DNA of 9,765 nt from a candidate division BRC1 bacterium ADurb.BinA292 (GCA_002068205.1 MVZB01000116.1:1-9765); one strand, 5' to 3'; positions 1 through 7,077 are shown, counted from the stretch's first letter. Program-made: numbers and translations. The notes: generated by a model not told the origin, from the sequence alone.

Positions 1-13
1 GGTCCGCCCGAAA

Positions 14-56
14 ATTCGGCTCTCGGCTCTCGTCCCTCGTCCTCGGCTCTCGAAAA
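14..56. repeat. Heptamer micro-repeat array, copy 1
   Basis: Read on the minus strand this is a run of degenerate 7-nt units of the form G(A/C)CGAG(A/G): GCCGAG, GACGAGG, GACGAGA, GCCGAGA, GCCGAAT. A second array at 6809-6845 has the same unit order with one GCCGAGA unit fewer. The 7-nt period does not fit a reading frame and no gene covers the site, so it is an intergenic dispersed repeat. It lies about 110 bp before the inverted repeat in front of fdhD. Function unknown. Confidence 0.6.
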
Positions 57-153
57 CCGGCCATACCATTCCCCCTCTTGGGCACCTCCGGTTCATGGCA
101 ACGCGTCCCTCGTCATGGCGGGTGATTTTTTATCGATGAATAACTGATTTGCG

Positions 154-162
154 TGTAATAAT
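154..162 (+). promoter_or_regulatory. Extended -10 promoter-like element upstream of fdhD
   Basis: The sequence TGT-AATAAT matches the sigma-70 extended -10 pattern TGn-TATAAT at all but one position. It sits in an AT-rich patch (about 125-165) that stands out from the GC-rich surroundings. No good -35 is seen at the usual distance, which extended -10 promoters can tolerate. Transcription would start near 169, downstream of the possible ATG at 163, so this element favours the later ATG at 217 as the fdhD start. Inferred from sequence match only. Confidence 0.4.
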
Positions 163-165
163 ATG

Positions 166-189
166 GGGCTGACACCGGATTGTCAGCCC
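166..189 (+). promoter_or_regulatory. Perfect 9-bp inverted repeat (operator or leader hairpin)
   Basis: GGGCTGACA (166-174) and TGTCAGCCC (181-189) are exact reverse complements around the 6-nt spacer CCGGAT. As RNA this is a stable stem-loop at the very 5' end of the predicted fdhD transcript. As DNA the core TGACA-N6-TGTCA has the half-site/spacer geometry typical of dimeric regulators and would overlap the predicted start of transcription, a repressor-like position. It lies directly behind the alternative ATG at 163, where a hairpin would hinder initiation. Confidence 0.5.
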
Positions 190-216
190 ATCCACTCCAT
201 CTTCCGCTGGTCGAGC

Positions 217-1098
217 ATGAACACCCGCCCGCGCGGCGCCCTGCGCATCCAAGCCTCTCGCTCCGAATCGGTCGTCGACACGCTGGCCGTCGAAGCCCCC
301 CTGCAGGTCAACATCAACGGCCGGCCCTGGACCACCACCATGCGCACCCCCGGCGATGACCCGTTCCTCGTCCGCGGCATGCTCTTCAGCGAGGGACTCC
401 TCACCGACCCCGCCGCCGAACTGGGATGGCAGCCGTTCGATGATCCGGAATCGGGCCACATCGCCGCCGTCGATCTGACGGTCGCCGAGTCGGCGCTCAA
501 CCAGCCGTTCGAGGACCGCCGCGCGCAGATGTCGGTCAGTTCCTGCGGCCTGTGCGGCATCCGCCAGTGGCGCGACCTGTTCCCCGGCGACTTCTCACCC
601 CGCCTTAACGGCCAGATTCAGCTCGCCGCCGATCTCATTCCCGCCGCCATGGCCGACCTGCACCACGGCATGCGCGCGTTCGGCGAGTCGGGCGGCTGCC
701 ACGGCGCCGCCGCTTACACCGCCCGCGGCCGCCGCCTGGCTCTGTTCGAGGACATCGGCCGGCACAACGCCGTCGACAAGGTCATCGGTTCTTTGCTCTC
801 CCGCGACCAGCTTCACCTGGCCGTCCTCCTCGCCGTCAGCGGTCGCATCTCCTACGAGATCGTCTTCAAGGCCTTCCGCGCCCGCCTGCCGGTCCTCGCC
901 GCCGTCTCCGCCCCCAGCTCCATGGCCGTCGAGATGGCCGACGCCTTCGGCCTCACCGTCCTGGGTTTCTGTCGCGATACCCGGCTGACCGTTTACTCCC
1001 ATCCCGAACGGATCAAGGCACAGGCCCAACCGCGGAGTCGCACAGCGCGCCGGCGAGCCGCCGCCCCCGCTCCCGCCGGCCGGAGGGACCAACCATGA
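217..1098 (+). CDS. fdhD: Formate dehydrogenase accessory sulfurtransferase FdhD
   Basis: FdhD passes sulfur from a cysteine desulfurase to the bis-MGD molybdenum cofactor, a step formate dehydrogenase-type enzymes need for activity; it acts in the cytoplasm. Using the ATG at 217 (293 aa, close to the 277 aa of the E. coli protein), the family marks are the CGLC pair (Cys110/Cys113), which carries the sulfur, the block EDIGRHNAVDK at 178-188 and SGRISYE at 208-214. The last 30 or so residues are an Arg/Ala/Pro-rich tail with no family counterpart known to me. An in-frame ATG at 163 would add 18 residues, but it is followed at once by a 9-bp inverted repeat and lies upstream of the predicted transcript start; neither ATG has a clear Shine-Dalgarno. 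The stop codon overlaps the next gene's start (ATGA), so the two are translationally coupled. Family call very secure; start uncertain. Confidence 0.95.
   Translation: MNTRPRGALRIQASRSESVVDTLAVEAPLQVNINGRPWTTTMRTPGDDPFLVRGMLFSEGLLTDPAAELGWQPFDDPESGHIAAVDLTVAESALNQPFEDRRAQMSVSSCGLCGIRQWRDLFPGDFSPRLNGQIQLAADLIPAAMADLHHGMRAFGESGGCHGAAAYTARGRRLALFEDIGRHNAVDKVIGSLLSRDQLHLAVLLAVSGRISYEIVFKAFRARLPVLAAVSAPSSMAVEMADAFGLTVLGFCRDTRLTVYSHPERIKAQAQPRSRTARRRAAAPAPAGRRDQP
1082..1087 (+). promoter_or_regulatory. Shine-Dalgarno site for the molybdopterin oxidoreductase
   Basis: GGAGGG lies 7 nt before the ATG at 1095, inside the last codons of fdhD. It is the clearest ribosome binding site in the window, and it fixes the start of the oxidoreductase at 1095 and supports expression of both genes from one transcript. 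Confidence 0.75.
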
Positions 1099-3380
1099 AA
1101 CCCATTCGAAAAGCATGGGACCCGAAGGTCTGGGCCAGTCTGCGTCCGTTCGGCATCGGGCTGCAACGCCCCAATAACTACTGGGAACTGATCCGCGCGC
1201 TGCTCGAAAATCGCGACCGGATCCCCTTCGCCTGGCGCATCCTCACCAAGGGGGTCTGCGACGGCTGCGCCCTGGGCACCACCGGCATGAGCGACTGGAC
1301 CCTGCCCGGCACGCATCTGTGCAACGTCCGCCTGCGGCTGCTGCGCCTGAACACGGCTCCGGCGTTCAATCCCCGCCTGCTGCGCGATCTGAAGGGGCTG
1401 GCCGGCAAGCGCAGCGCCGAATTGCGCGACCTCGGCCGGCTGCCGGCGCCGATGCGCCGCCGCCGCGGCGCCCCCGGCTTCGAACGCATCTCCTGGGATG
1501 AAGCCCTCGCCACCATCGCCGCCAAGATCCGCGGCCTGGCCTCGCCCGACCGCATCGGGTTCTACCTGACCAGCCGCGGCATGCCCAACGAGTCCTACTA
1601 CGGCGCGCAGAAGGCCGCCCGCGCCATCGGCACCAACAACATCGACAACGCCGCCCGCATCTGCCACTCCCCCAGCACCACCGCGCTCAAACGTTCAACC
1701 GGCGTCGCCGCCACCACCTGCTCCTACGCCGACTGGCTTGTCTCCGATCTCATCGTTTTCATCGGCTCCAACGTCGCCAACAACCAGCCCGTCGCCACCA
1801 AATACATCCACTACGCCCGCAAGAACGGCGCGCGCGTCGCCGTCGTCAACAGCTATCGCGAGCCCGGGATGGAACGCTACTGGATCCCCTCCATCCCCGA
1901 AAGCTCGCTCTTCGGCACGCGCATCAGCGATCGCTTCTTCCTGATCAATCAGGGCTCCGACGTCGCCTTCCTCAACGGCGCGCTCAAGCATCTGCTCGCC
2001 AACGACTGGATCGATCACGACTTCATCCGTGAGCACACGCATGGGTTCGACGCCCTTCGCGAATCGGTCGAACGCATGAGCTGGGAGGAGATCGAGGCGC
2101 AGTCCGGGGTGCCCCGCTTGGAAATCCAGGCTTTCGGCAACATGCTCGCCGAAGCCCGCCGCGGCGTCCTGGTCTGGAGCATGGGCGTCACTCAGCACGA
2201 AACGGGCGTCGCCAACGTCCAGGCGATCATCAACCTGGGGCTCGCCCGCGGCTGGCTCGGCCGCGAGGGCTGCGGCCTGATGCCGATCCGCGGCCATTCG
2301 GGCGTCCAGGGGGGCGCCGAGATGGGCTGCTATTCCACGGTCTTTCCGGGCGGGCGGTCGATCAACGCCGAAAACGCCGCCTGGCTCGCCGAGCAATGGG
2401 GCTTCCCCGTCCCCGACCGGCCCGGCCTGACCGCCCCCGAAATGATCGAGGCCGCCCACCGCGGCGAGCTCGATGTCCTCTTCTCCTCCGGCGGCAATTT
2501 CCTCGAAGTCCTCCCCGAACCCGACTATGTCGAGGAAGCCCTCCGGCGCATCCCGCTGCGCGTCCACATGGACATCGTCCTCACCTCGCAGATGCTGATC
2601 GACAGCGCCGAGGAAACGATCCTGCTGCCGGCGATGACGCGCTACGAAATCCCCGGCGGCGTCACCGAAACCTCCACCGAGCGCCGCGTCATCTTCAGCC
2701 CCGAAATCGACGGGCCGCGCGTCCCCCAGGCGCGCTCGGAATGGGACGTCCTGCTCGAGCTGGCCCGGCGCGTCCGACCCGAGCTCGCCGACCGCCTCCG
2801 CGTCGCCGGCACGCCCGGCCTGCGCGAGGAAATCGCCCGCGTCATCCCCGCCTACGACGGCATCCAGCATCTGCGCCGCCAGGGCGACCAGTTCCAGTAT
2901 GGCGGCGAGCACCTCTGCCCCGGCGGCATCTGCCCCACGCCCGATGGCCGCGCCCGGTTCTTCCCCGTCGAACTCCCCGATGCGCGCTTGCCCGAGGGCG
3001 TGTTCGTCGTCGCCTCGCGCCGCGGCAAGCAGTTCAACTCGCTGATCCACGAAGAGAAGGACATGATCACCGGCCTGGGGCGCGAGGCCGTGCTGATCAA
3101 TCCGGCCGACGCGCGCAAGCTCGGCCTGCAGGAAGGCGAACGCGTCGAGGTCCGCAACGGCAAGGGCAAACTCACCGGCCGCGTCCGGCTGGCCCCGATC
3201 AAGCCGGGCAATCTGCAGGTCCACTGGCCCGAGGGCAACGTCCTGCTCGACCACCACCGGCGTTCCTGCGAAGCCGGCGTCCCGGATTACTACGCGCGCG
3301 TGACGCTGCACCGCCTCAACGGCCAGGCCGCGCCGCGCCCGCAACCCGCCCCGGCCGAGCGCGGCGTCCCGGCCCCCTGA
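1095..3380 (+). CDS. FdhF/YdeP-family molybdopterin oxidoreductase (formate dehydrogenase alpha-like)
   Basis: A 761-residue cytoplasmic molybdopterin enzyme; no twin-arginine or other signal peptide at the N-terminus. Residues 53-76 carry Cys55, Cys58 and Cys76, matching the N-terminal cluster region of the YdeP-like branch, which differs from the four-cysteine CxxCxxxC...C pattern of E. coli FdhF. The block NNIDNAARICHSPS at 181-194 places Cys190-His191 where FdhF has its molybdenum ligand selenocysteine and following histidine, so this is a cysteine form. Further molybdopterin-binding stretches follow (for example around 222-230, 360-415 and 464-475), and the molydopterin dinucleotide-binding C-terminal domain covers about 635-740. 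The partner fdhD lies directly upstream with a 4-nt overlap. No NAD- or quinone-reacting subunit is nearby, so the electron acceptor and substrate are unknown; formate is possible but not shown. YdeP itself is linked to acid resistance in E. coli. Family call secure, reaction open. Confidence 0.9.
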   Translation: MKPIRKAWDPKVWASLRPFGIGLQRPNNYWELIRALLENRDRIPFAWRILTKGVCDGCALGTTGMSDWTLPGTHLCNVRLRLLRLNTAPAFNPRLLRDLKGLAGKRSAELRDLGRLPAPMRRRRGAPGFERISWDEALATIAAKIRGLASPDRIGFYLTSRGMPNESYYGAQKAARAIGTNNIDNAARICHSPSTTALKRSTGVAATTCSYADWLVSDLIVFIGSNVANNQPVATKYIHYARKNGARVAVVNSYREPGMERYWIPSIPESSLFGTRISDRFFLINQGSDVAFLNGALKHLLANDWIDHDFIREHTHGFDALRESVERMSWEEIEAQSGVPRLEIQAFGNMLAEARRGVLVWSMGVTQHETGVANVQAIINLGLARGWLGREGCGLMPIRGHSGVQGGAEMGCYSTVFPGGRSINAENAAWLAEQWGFPVPDRPGLTAPEMIEAAHRGELDVLFSSGGNFLEVLPEPDYVEEALRRIPLRVHMDIVLTSQMLIDSAEETILLPAMTRYEIPGGVTETSTERRVIFSPEIDGPRVPQARSEWDVLLELARRVRPELADRLRVAGTPGLREEIARVIPAYDGIQHLRRQGDQFQYGGEHLCPGGICPTPDGRARFFPVELPDARLPEGVFVVASRRGKQFNSLIHEEKDMITGLGREAVLINPADARKLGLQEGERVEVRNGKGKLTGRVRLAPIKPGNLQVHWPEGNVLLDHHRRSCEAGVPDYYARVTLHRLNGQAAPRPQPAPAERGVPAP

Positions 3381-3448
3381 GGCTGGCATTCGACTTTCAA
3401 TTAAATCCGTCGGATCATTCCGCTCGCCGAGTGCGTTCCCCCGCCGGC

Positions 3449-4126
3449 TCACCCCTGCTCCAGCACAAACTGCACCGCCAGCCGGATCATCTCCAGGTTG
3501 CTGCTCAGGTTGAGCTTCTTCTTTATGCTCTCGCGATGCGATTCCACCGTCTTGCTGCTCAGGTGGAGCTGTTCGGCGATCTTGCGCGTCGACAGGCCCT
3601 GGCCGATGAGCTGGAAAATCTCCAGTTCGCGGTTGGACAGATTGTCCACCGGCGTTTCCCCCACCACCTCCCGACCGGTCATCCCGATCAGCAGCCGTTC
3701 GGACATCTCCTCGCTCAGGAAGATCTTCCCCTTCATGATGTGCCGGATGCCGTCGACCACCTTCTCCGTCGAGACCTGCTTGTTGACGTAACCCATCGCC
3801 CCGGCGCGCAGCACCCGCTCGGCGAACAGCACTTCGTCGTGCATCGAAAAGACCAGCATCCGGATGTTCTTGTCCAGCGCCTTGATCTGCTTGATCAGTT
3901 CAATCCCGGTCCCTTCCTGCAGCGACAGGTCGATCACGACGCAATTGGGCTTCTGCTCGCGCACCAGCCGCAGCGCGTCGGTCGAGCCGCTCGCGTCGCC
4001 AACGACCTCCATGTCCTCCTCCGCGGCGATCAGGTGGCCCAGGCCATGGCGCACGAGCGGATGGTCGTCCACGATCACCACCCGGATCGGGCCGCTCTCG
4101 GCCCCTCTGGCCCCCTTAGGCTCCAT
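3449..4126 (-). CDS. NarL/LuxR-family response regulator
   Basis: A 225-residue two-component regulator that binds DNA when phosphorylated. The receiver domain covers about 15-130: acidic pair Asp20-Asp21, phosphoacceptor Asp66 in VVIDLSL, switch Ser94 in VFSMHD and conserved Lys116. A linker leads to a LuxR-type helix-turn-helix at about 161-220 (LSNRELEIFQLIGQGLST, then the recognition helix around SSKTVESH). Its start overlaps the end of the upstream histidine kinase by 11 nt, so both come from one transcript and are a likely cognate pair. Only a weak AAAGG some 12-13 nt before the ATG could act as ribosome binding site, which fits translational coupling. It converges on the oxidoreductase gene, leaving 68 bp between the two stops. 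Target genes are not shown by the sequence. Confidence 0.93.
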   Translation of the reverse strand: MEPKGARGAESGPIRVVIVDDHPLVRHGLGHLIAAEEDMEVVGDASGSTDALRLVREQKPNCVVIDLSLQEGTGIELIKQIKALDKNIRMLVFSMHDEVLFAERVLRAGAMGYVNKQVSTEKVVDGIRHIMKGKIFLSEEMSERLLIGMTGREVVGETPVDNLSNRELEIFQLIGQGLSTRKIAEQLHLSSKTVESHRESIKKKLNLSSNLEMIRLAVQFVLEQG

Positions 4127-6590
4127 CGAAGTGTCTGCCTTTCAGGCGCAGCGTGATGACCGTGCCGGTCGGCTTGGCCGGTCGGATTTCCAGTTGCGCT
4201 CCAATCTCGTTGGCGCGATAGCGCATGATGTTCAATCCTCCGCCCAGAATCAAATCCTTTGCCTCGGGCATCCCCGTCCCGTCGTCGCTGATCCGCACGA
4301 TCAGCTCCTCCTGTTCGTGGCTGATCTCGATTTCGATGTTGCGCGGCCGCGCGTGTTTCACTGCGTTGATCAGCGACTCCTGGCAGATCTTAAACAGGTT
4401 CGTCGCAATCCCGTTGTCCTCCAGCCGCACGGCCCCGTCGGTGTGCAGCTTGCACCGGATCCCGGCCCGCTTTTCAATGATCCCCAGCGCGTCGCGCAGC
4501 GCCTTCACAAACTCCGCCGCGTCGATCTCCACCGGCAGCAGGCCCTTCGACATCCCGCGCACCTGGCTGAGCGATTGCGCCAGACCCTCGACCAACTCCT
4601 CCATCGTGTCGGCTTCGGGCAACCCCCGCGCTTGCAGCTTGCGTGCCAACGTGCGCGCGATCAGCCCCAGCCCCGTCAACTGCTGCCCCAGCCCGTCGTG
4701 CAGCTCCTGGCCCAGGCGCCGCTGCTCCCGGACCGACAACTCCAGAATCTCCTTCTGCAAATGGCGCAGTTCCTCCTCCGCCTGCTTGCGCTCGGTGATG
4801 TCCTTGACCATCCCCAGCGTGAAGCGCGGCTCGCCATGCTGGTCGCGGATCAGCGTCACGAACACGTTGCCCCAGATGATCCGGCCGTCCTTGCGCCGGT
4901 AACGCTTCTCCACGCTGAACGACGGGATCTCGCCCTGCGCGAGCTGCCGGTATTTCCCCACCCCCGCCTCCCGATCGTCCGGATACGTCAGATCCAGAAA
5001 CGTCAGCCCCAGCAGTTCCTCGTGCGGGTAGCCGAACATCCGTTCGGCCGCCGCGTTGACGCGGACGAAGCGCCCGTCGGTCGTGGCCAGCGTGATCGCC
5101 AGCGGCGATTGCTCGAAGATCGCGCGGAACCGCATCTCGCTTTCCCGCAGCGCGTCCTCCGCCATCTTCCAGTCGGTCACGTCCTGCACGGCCGCCAGGA
5201 TGCTGCGCAGGCGCCCCTCCTCGGTCCGCATGAACGCCACGGCCCGCCGGCGCAGCCAGCGCCACCCCCCGTCGGCGTGCCGCACGCGAAACTCCGTGTC
5301 CACGCGCTCCCCCTCCAGCATCCGCCGCAGTTCCTGCCCCGAGAACGACACCCGCGTCTGGTCGTCCGGATGCACGACACTTTCGATCAGCCGGCTGCCC
5401 TGCATCGCGAAAAACCCCGGCGAGTATCCCAGCATCTGCGTGATCTGCGAATTCACATACACGTTGCGCCGCTCGATCAGGTCGTAGACGTAAACCATGA
5501 ACGGCGCCGTATCGGCGATGTTCTCAATGAACTGGCGACTCTCGCGCAACTGCCGCCGTGTCCGGTCCCGCTCGTAGGCGCGCCCCAGCACCAGCCCGAT
5601 GTTGTCCATCGTCTCCAGCAGACGCTGGCCGGGGCGGAACGGCGCGTCATTGTAAAACTCGATCACCGCCACCACATGGCGGCCGATGGCGATCGGGAAA
5701 CCGATCACCGCGGGGTAGGGGAAACCCTCCGGGATCCGGCGCGAGAAGTTCTTCTCCGCGCGGATATCGTCCATCCACAGCGGCTGGCCCGTTTCCCGGA
5801 CCCGCCCGATCAGCCCCTCGTCCAGCGTGATCAGGCTTTCGGCCGTGATCCGCCGGTACTCCTCGATCGCCGGATCCCGCCGATTTCCATCCGTATACCA
5901 GACCCGACTCGAGCGCAGCAGCGGCGTGTCATAATCCAATTGATACACATGCCCCAGCGGCCACTTCAGCGCCCGGCCCACCCGATCCAGCGCCAGCCCC
6001 AGCAGCTCGACCAGCGTCTCGCTCTCGTTGGCCGCGATCGCGATCTGATGCTGCAAGCCCAGCAGCATCGCCCGCCGGTCGCTACGCGACATCAGCGTCT
6101 CGTTGTCGGCCAGCAGGTCCCCCTGCCGCCGCTGCAGCGCGCTGACGTCGCTGAAAATCAGCATCGCCGCCGGCTGATCGGTCTCCGTTGATCCGAACCG
6201 CCGCACCTGCCGGCTGTACCAACGGTCTTCCACCGGCCCGACGATCGTCTCGACCGCCGCCGGCGCCCGATGGTCCAGGCCCGCCAACAGCCGGCCGCCG
6301 ACGGGACGGCTGAGCAGATCGCCCAACGGGAGCCCCTGATCCCCCGGACCCAGCCGCAGCAGTCGGCCGGCGGCCGGCGTGAAGGCCAGCAGCCGCCACT
6401 CCAGATCGAACGACAGCGCCATCAGATCGCTGCGGTTGACGAATTCGGTCAGATGGCGATGCGCCGTGCACAGGTTCTCCAGCTCCTGCTGATAGCCGGC
6501 ATTCCGGAGCTCCAGTTCCTGGATCCGCTGCCGGAGCGCGTCCCGTTCCCCGGTTCCGAGCTCCTCAGGCGGCGAAGGCTGTTGCGACAT
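4116..6590 (-). CDS. Soluble multi-PAS/GAF sensor histidine kinase (HisKA_3 type)
   Basis: An 824-residue kinase without membrane segments, so it senses an internal or diffusible signal. Order of parts: a short coiled coil (about 15-45), a PAS-like domain (about 52-155), a GAF domain (about 175-340), two PAS domains each followed by a PAC-type end (about 350-475 and 483-603, the latter ending in VKDITERK), a coiled linker, then the dimerisation/phosphoacceptor region with His631 in ELHDGLGQQL. The ATPase domain shows the N-box around Asn742 (ESLINAVKHA), the G1 box SDDGTGM at 768-774 and a glycine-rich G2 at 783-785. This is the NarX/DegS-like kinase class that pairs with LuxR-type regulators, and such a regulator is the next gene. 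The start at 6590 has AAAGGG 7 nt upstream. No heme-binding or flavin-binding signature is evident to me, so the ligand is unknown. Confidence 0.93.
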   Translation of the reverse strand: MSQQPSPPEELGTGERDALRQRIQELELRNAGYQQELENLCTAHRHLTEFVNRSDLMALSFDLEWRLLAFTPAAGRLLRLGPGDQGLPLGDLLSRPVGGRLLAGLDHRAPAAVETIVGPVEDRWYSRQVRRFGSTETDQPAAMLIFSDVSALQRRQGDLLADNETLMSRSDRRAMLLGLQHQIAIAANESETLVELLGLALDRVGRALKWPLGHVYQLDYDTPLLRSSRVWYTDGNRRDPAIEEYRRITAESLITLDEGLIGRVRETGQPLWMDDIRAEKNFSRRIPEGFPYPAVIGFPIAIGRHVVAVIEFYNDAPFRPGQRLLETMDNIGLVLGRAYERDRTRRQLRESRQFIENIADTAPFMVYVYDLIERRNVYVNSQITQMLGYSPGFFAMQGSRLIESVVHPDDQTRVSFSGQELRRMLEGERVDTEFRVRHADGGWRWLRRRAVAFMRTEEGRLRSILAAVQDVTDWKMAEDALRESEMRFRAIFEQSPLAITLATTDGRFVRVNAAAERMFGYPHEELLGLTFLDLTYPDDREAGVGKYRQLAQGEIPSFSVEKRYRRKDGRIIWGNVFVTLIRDQHGEPRFTLGMVKDITERKQAEEELRHLQKEILELSVREQRRLGQELHDGLGQQLTGLGLIARTLARKLQARGLPEADTMEELVEGLAQSLSQVRGMSKGLLPVEIDAAEFVKALRDALGIIEKRAGIRCKLHTDGAVRLEDNGIATNLFKICQESLINAVKHARPRNIEIEISHEQEELIVRISDDGTGMPEAKDLILGGGLNIMRYRANEIGAQLEIRPAKPTGTVITLRLKGRHFDGA

Positions 6591-6694
6591 ATCTCTGCCC
6601 TTTGGATGCCTGCCGGCGGGAAACCGCGCGGTCCCGTGCCCTGCGCCGGGTCAAACTCACCAACTCACATCGATCGTTCTCGCCAAGGGGAAAC

Positions 6695-6722
6695 ATTATA
6701 CATCCTGACTCGGACCGATGAA
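6695..6722 (-). promoter_or_regulatory. Promoter-like element for the kinase-regulator operon
   Basis: Read on the minus strand, a perfect TATAAT occupies 6700-6695. A weak -35-like TTCATC lies at 6722-6717, 16 bp upstream. Transcription would begin near 6688, giving a leader of about 98 nt before the kinase ATG at 6590. The perfect -10 in GC-rich DNA is the main argument; the -35 is poor. Confidence 0.45.
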
Positions 6723-6770
6723 GCACGAAAACCGGAAACGCCACTCTCCCGAGGGGCCTTGCCTTCCTCC

Positions 6771-6793
6771 AGAATCGTCCTCGTCTTCGCTCT
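6771..6793. repeat. Degenerate heptamer micro-repeat, shortest copy
   Basis: On the minus strand the units GCGAA, GACGAG and GACGATT resemble the heptamers of the arrays at 14-56 and 6809-6845 but are shortened and diverged. It lies 13-16 bp from the better array and may be a decayed duplicate of it. Confidence 0.4.
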
Positions 6794-6808
6794 CAAAGGC
6801 CCTCCCAG

Positions 6809-6845
6809 AATTCGGCTCTCGTCCCTCGTCTTCGGCTCCCGAATC
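6809..6845. repeat. Heptamer micro-repeat array, copy 2
   Basis: On the minus strand the units read GCCGAA, GACGAGG, GACGAGA, GCCGAAT. This is the same order as the array at 14-56 with one internal GCCGAGA unit missing, so the two differ by a whole repeat unit. The ends ATTCGG and CCGAAT form a short inverted repeat. It sits about 140 bp before the stem-loop upstream of the GH2 gene, matching the layout in front of fdhD. Confidence 0.6.
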
Positions 6846-6939
6846 CCATCTTCACCCCAGCACGCCGCCCCTCTCCTCCGCCCTTCAGCCCCTTCGTGTC
6901 TTTCCTCATCCCCCACTCTTGATCCCCCGCCATCGCCGT

Positions 6940-6968
6940 TTGCATTCCGCCGCCGGATGCGCTATCAG
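6940..6968 (+). promoter_or_regulatory. Promoter-like pair with embedded palindrome upstream of GH2 gene
   Basis: TTGCAT (6940-6945) and TATCAG (6963-6968) are separated by exactly 17 bp, the optimal sigma-70 spacing, though each hexamer matches only 3 and 4 of 6 consensus bases. An imperfect palindrome, GCAT-T-CCG / CGG-ATGC (6942-6960), overlaps the -35 and fills most of the spacer, as an operator would. Predicted transcription start is near 6975. Confidence 0.3.
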
Positions 6969-6983
6969 TTCACCACCTTCTTT

Positions 6984-7007
6984 GTGGAGGCTGATCCCGG
7001 CCTCCAC
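6984..7007 (+). promoter_or_regulatory. Strong stem-loop in the GH2 leader
   Basis: GTGGAGGC (6984-6991) and GCCTCCAC (7000-7007) are exact reverse complements. One U-G and one G-C pair can extend the stem to 10 bp around the tetraloop ATCC. There is no T-tract on either strand, so it is not an intrinsic terminator. It lies about 10 nt after the predicted transcript start and 70 nt before the GH2 ATG. It could be a leader stabiliser, a regulator-binding site or a protein-bound RNA element. Confidence 0.5.
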
Positions 7008-7077
7008 GCACTTGCTCGCTCGGTCCATCTCTGCCGGTTCACGCCTGTTTCCGAGCCCGGTCCGAAGGTCGAGTTGG

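Larger units (their letters stand above)
6591..7077. other. Divergent intergenic region between sensor kinase and GH2 gene
   Basis: 487 bp between two divergently transcribed genes. It holds, left to right, the leader of the kinase with a TATAAT on the minus strand, two copies of the G(A/C)CGAG(A/G) heptamer repeat, a C/T-rich stretch (about 6840-6930), and a promoter-like pair with a palindrome and a stem-loop in front of the GH2 gene. An open frame continues upstream of the GH2 start to 6718, but its translation is low-complexity Ser/Pro/Arg sequence through the repeats and is not taken as protein. Confidence 0.7.

Noticed and set aside
94..119. CATGGC direct repeat with 20-bp period, and a further GTCCCTCGTC at 105-114
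   Set aside because: Short and in low-complexity DNA; too little to call an operator or a further array copy.
163..216. Upstream ATG for fdhD adding 18 residues
   Set aside because: No Shine-Dalgarno, overlap with the predicted promoter and an immediate 9-bp inverted repeat; kept only as an alternative.
3381..3448. Possible bidirectional terminator between convergent genes (ATCCG-T-CGGAT at 3405-3415)
   Set aside because: The 1-nt loop cannot form a hairpin and there is no T-tract on either side; nothing else in these 68 bp supports a terminator.
1695..3452. Long minus-strand open frame (585 aa) opposite the oxidoreductase
   Set aside because: It mirrors a confident gene in high-GC DNA where stop codons are rare; its translation is Ala/Gly/Asp-rich with no recognisable domain.
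3864..6191. Long plus-strand open frame (775 aa) opposite the kinase
   Set aside because: The translation is Arg/Gln/Pro/His-rich shadow sequence, while the minus strand shows clear PAS, GAF and kinase motifs.
6718..7077. 120-residue N-terminal extension of the GH2 enzyme
   Set aside because: Low-complexity Ser/Pro/Arg sequence running through the heptamer repeats, the promoter-like pair and the stem-loop; a start with GAAGG exists at 7078 and family length agrees.
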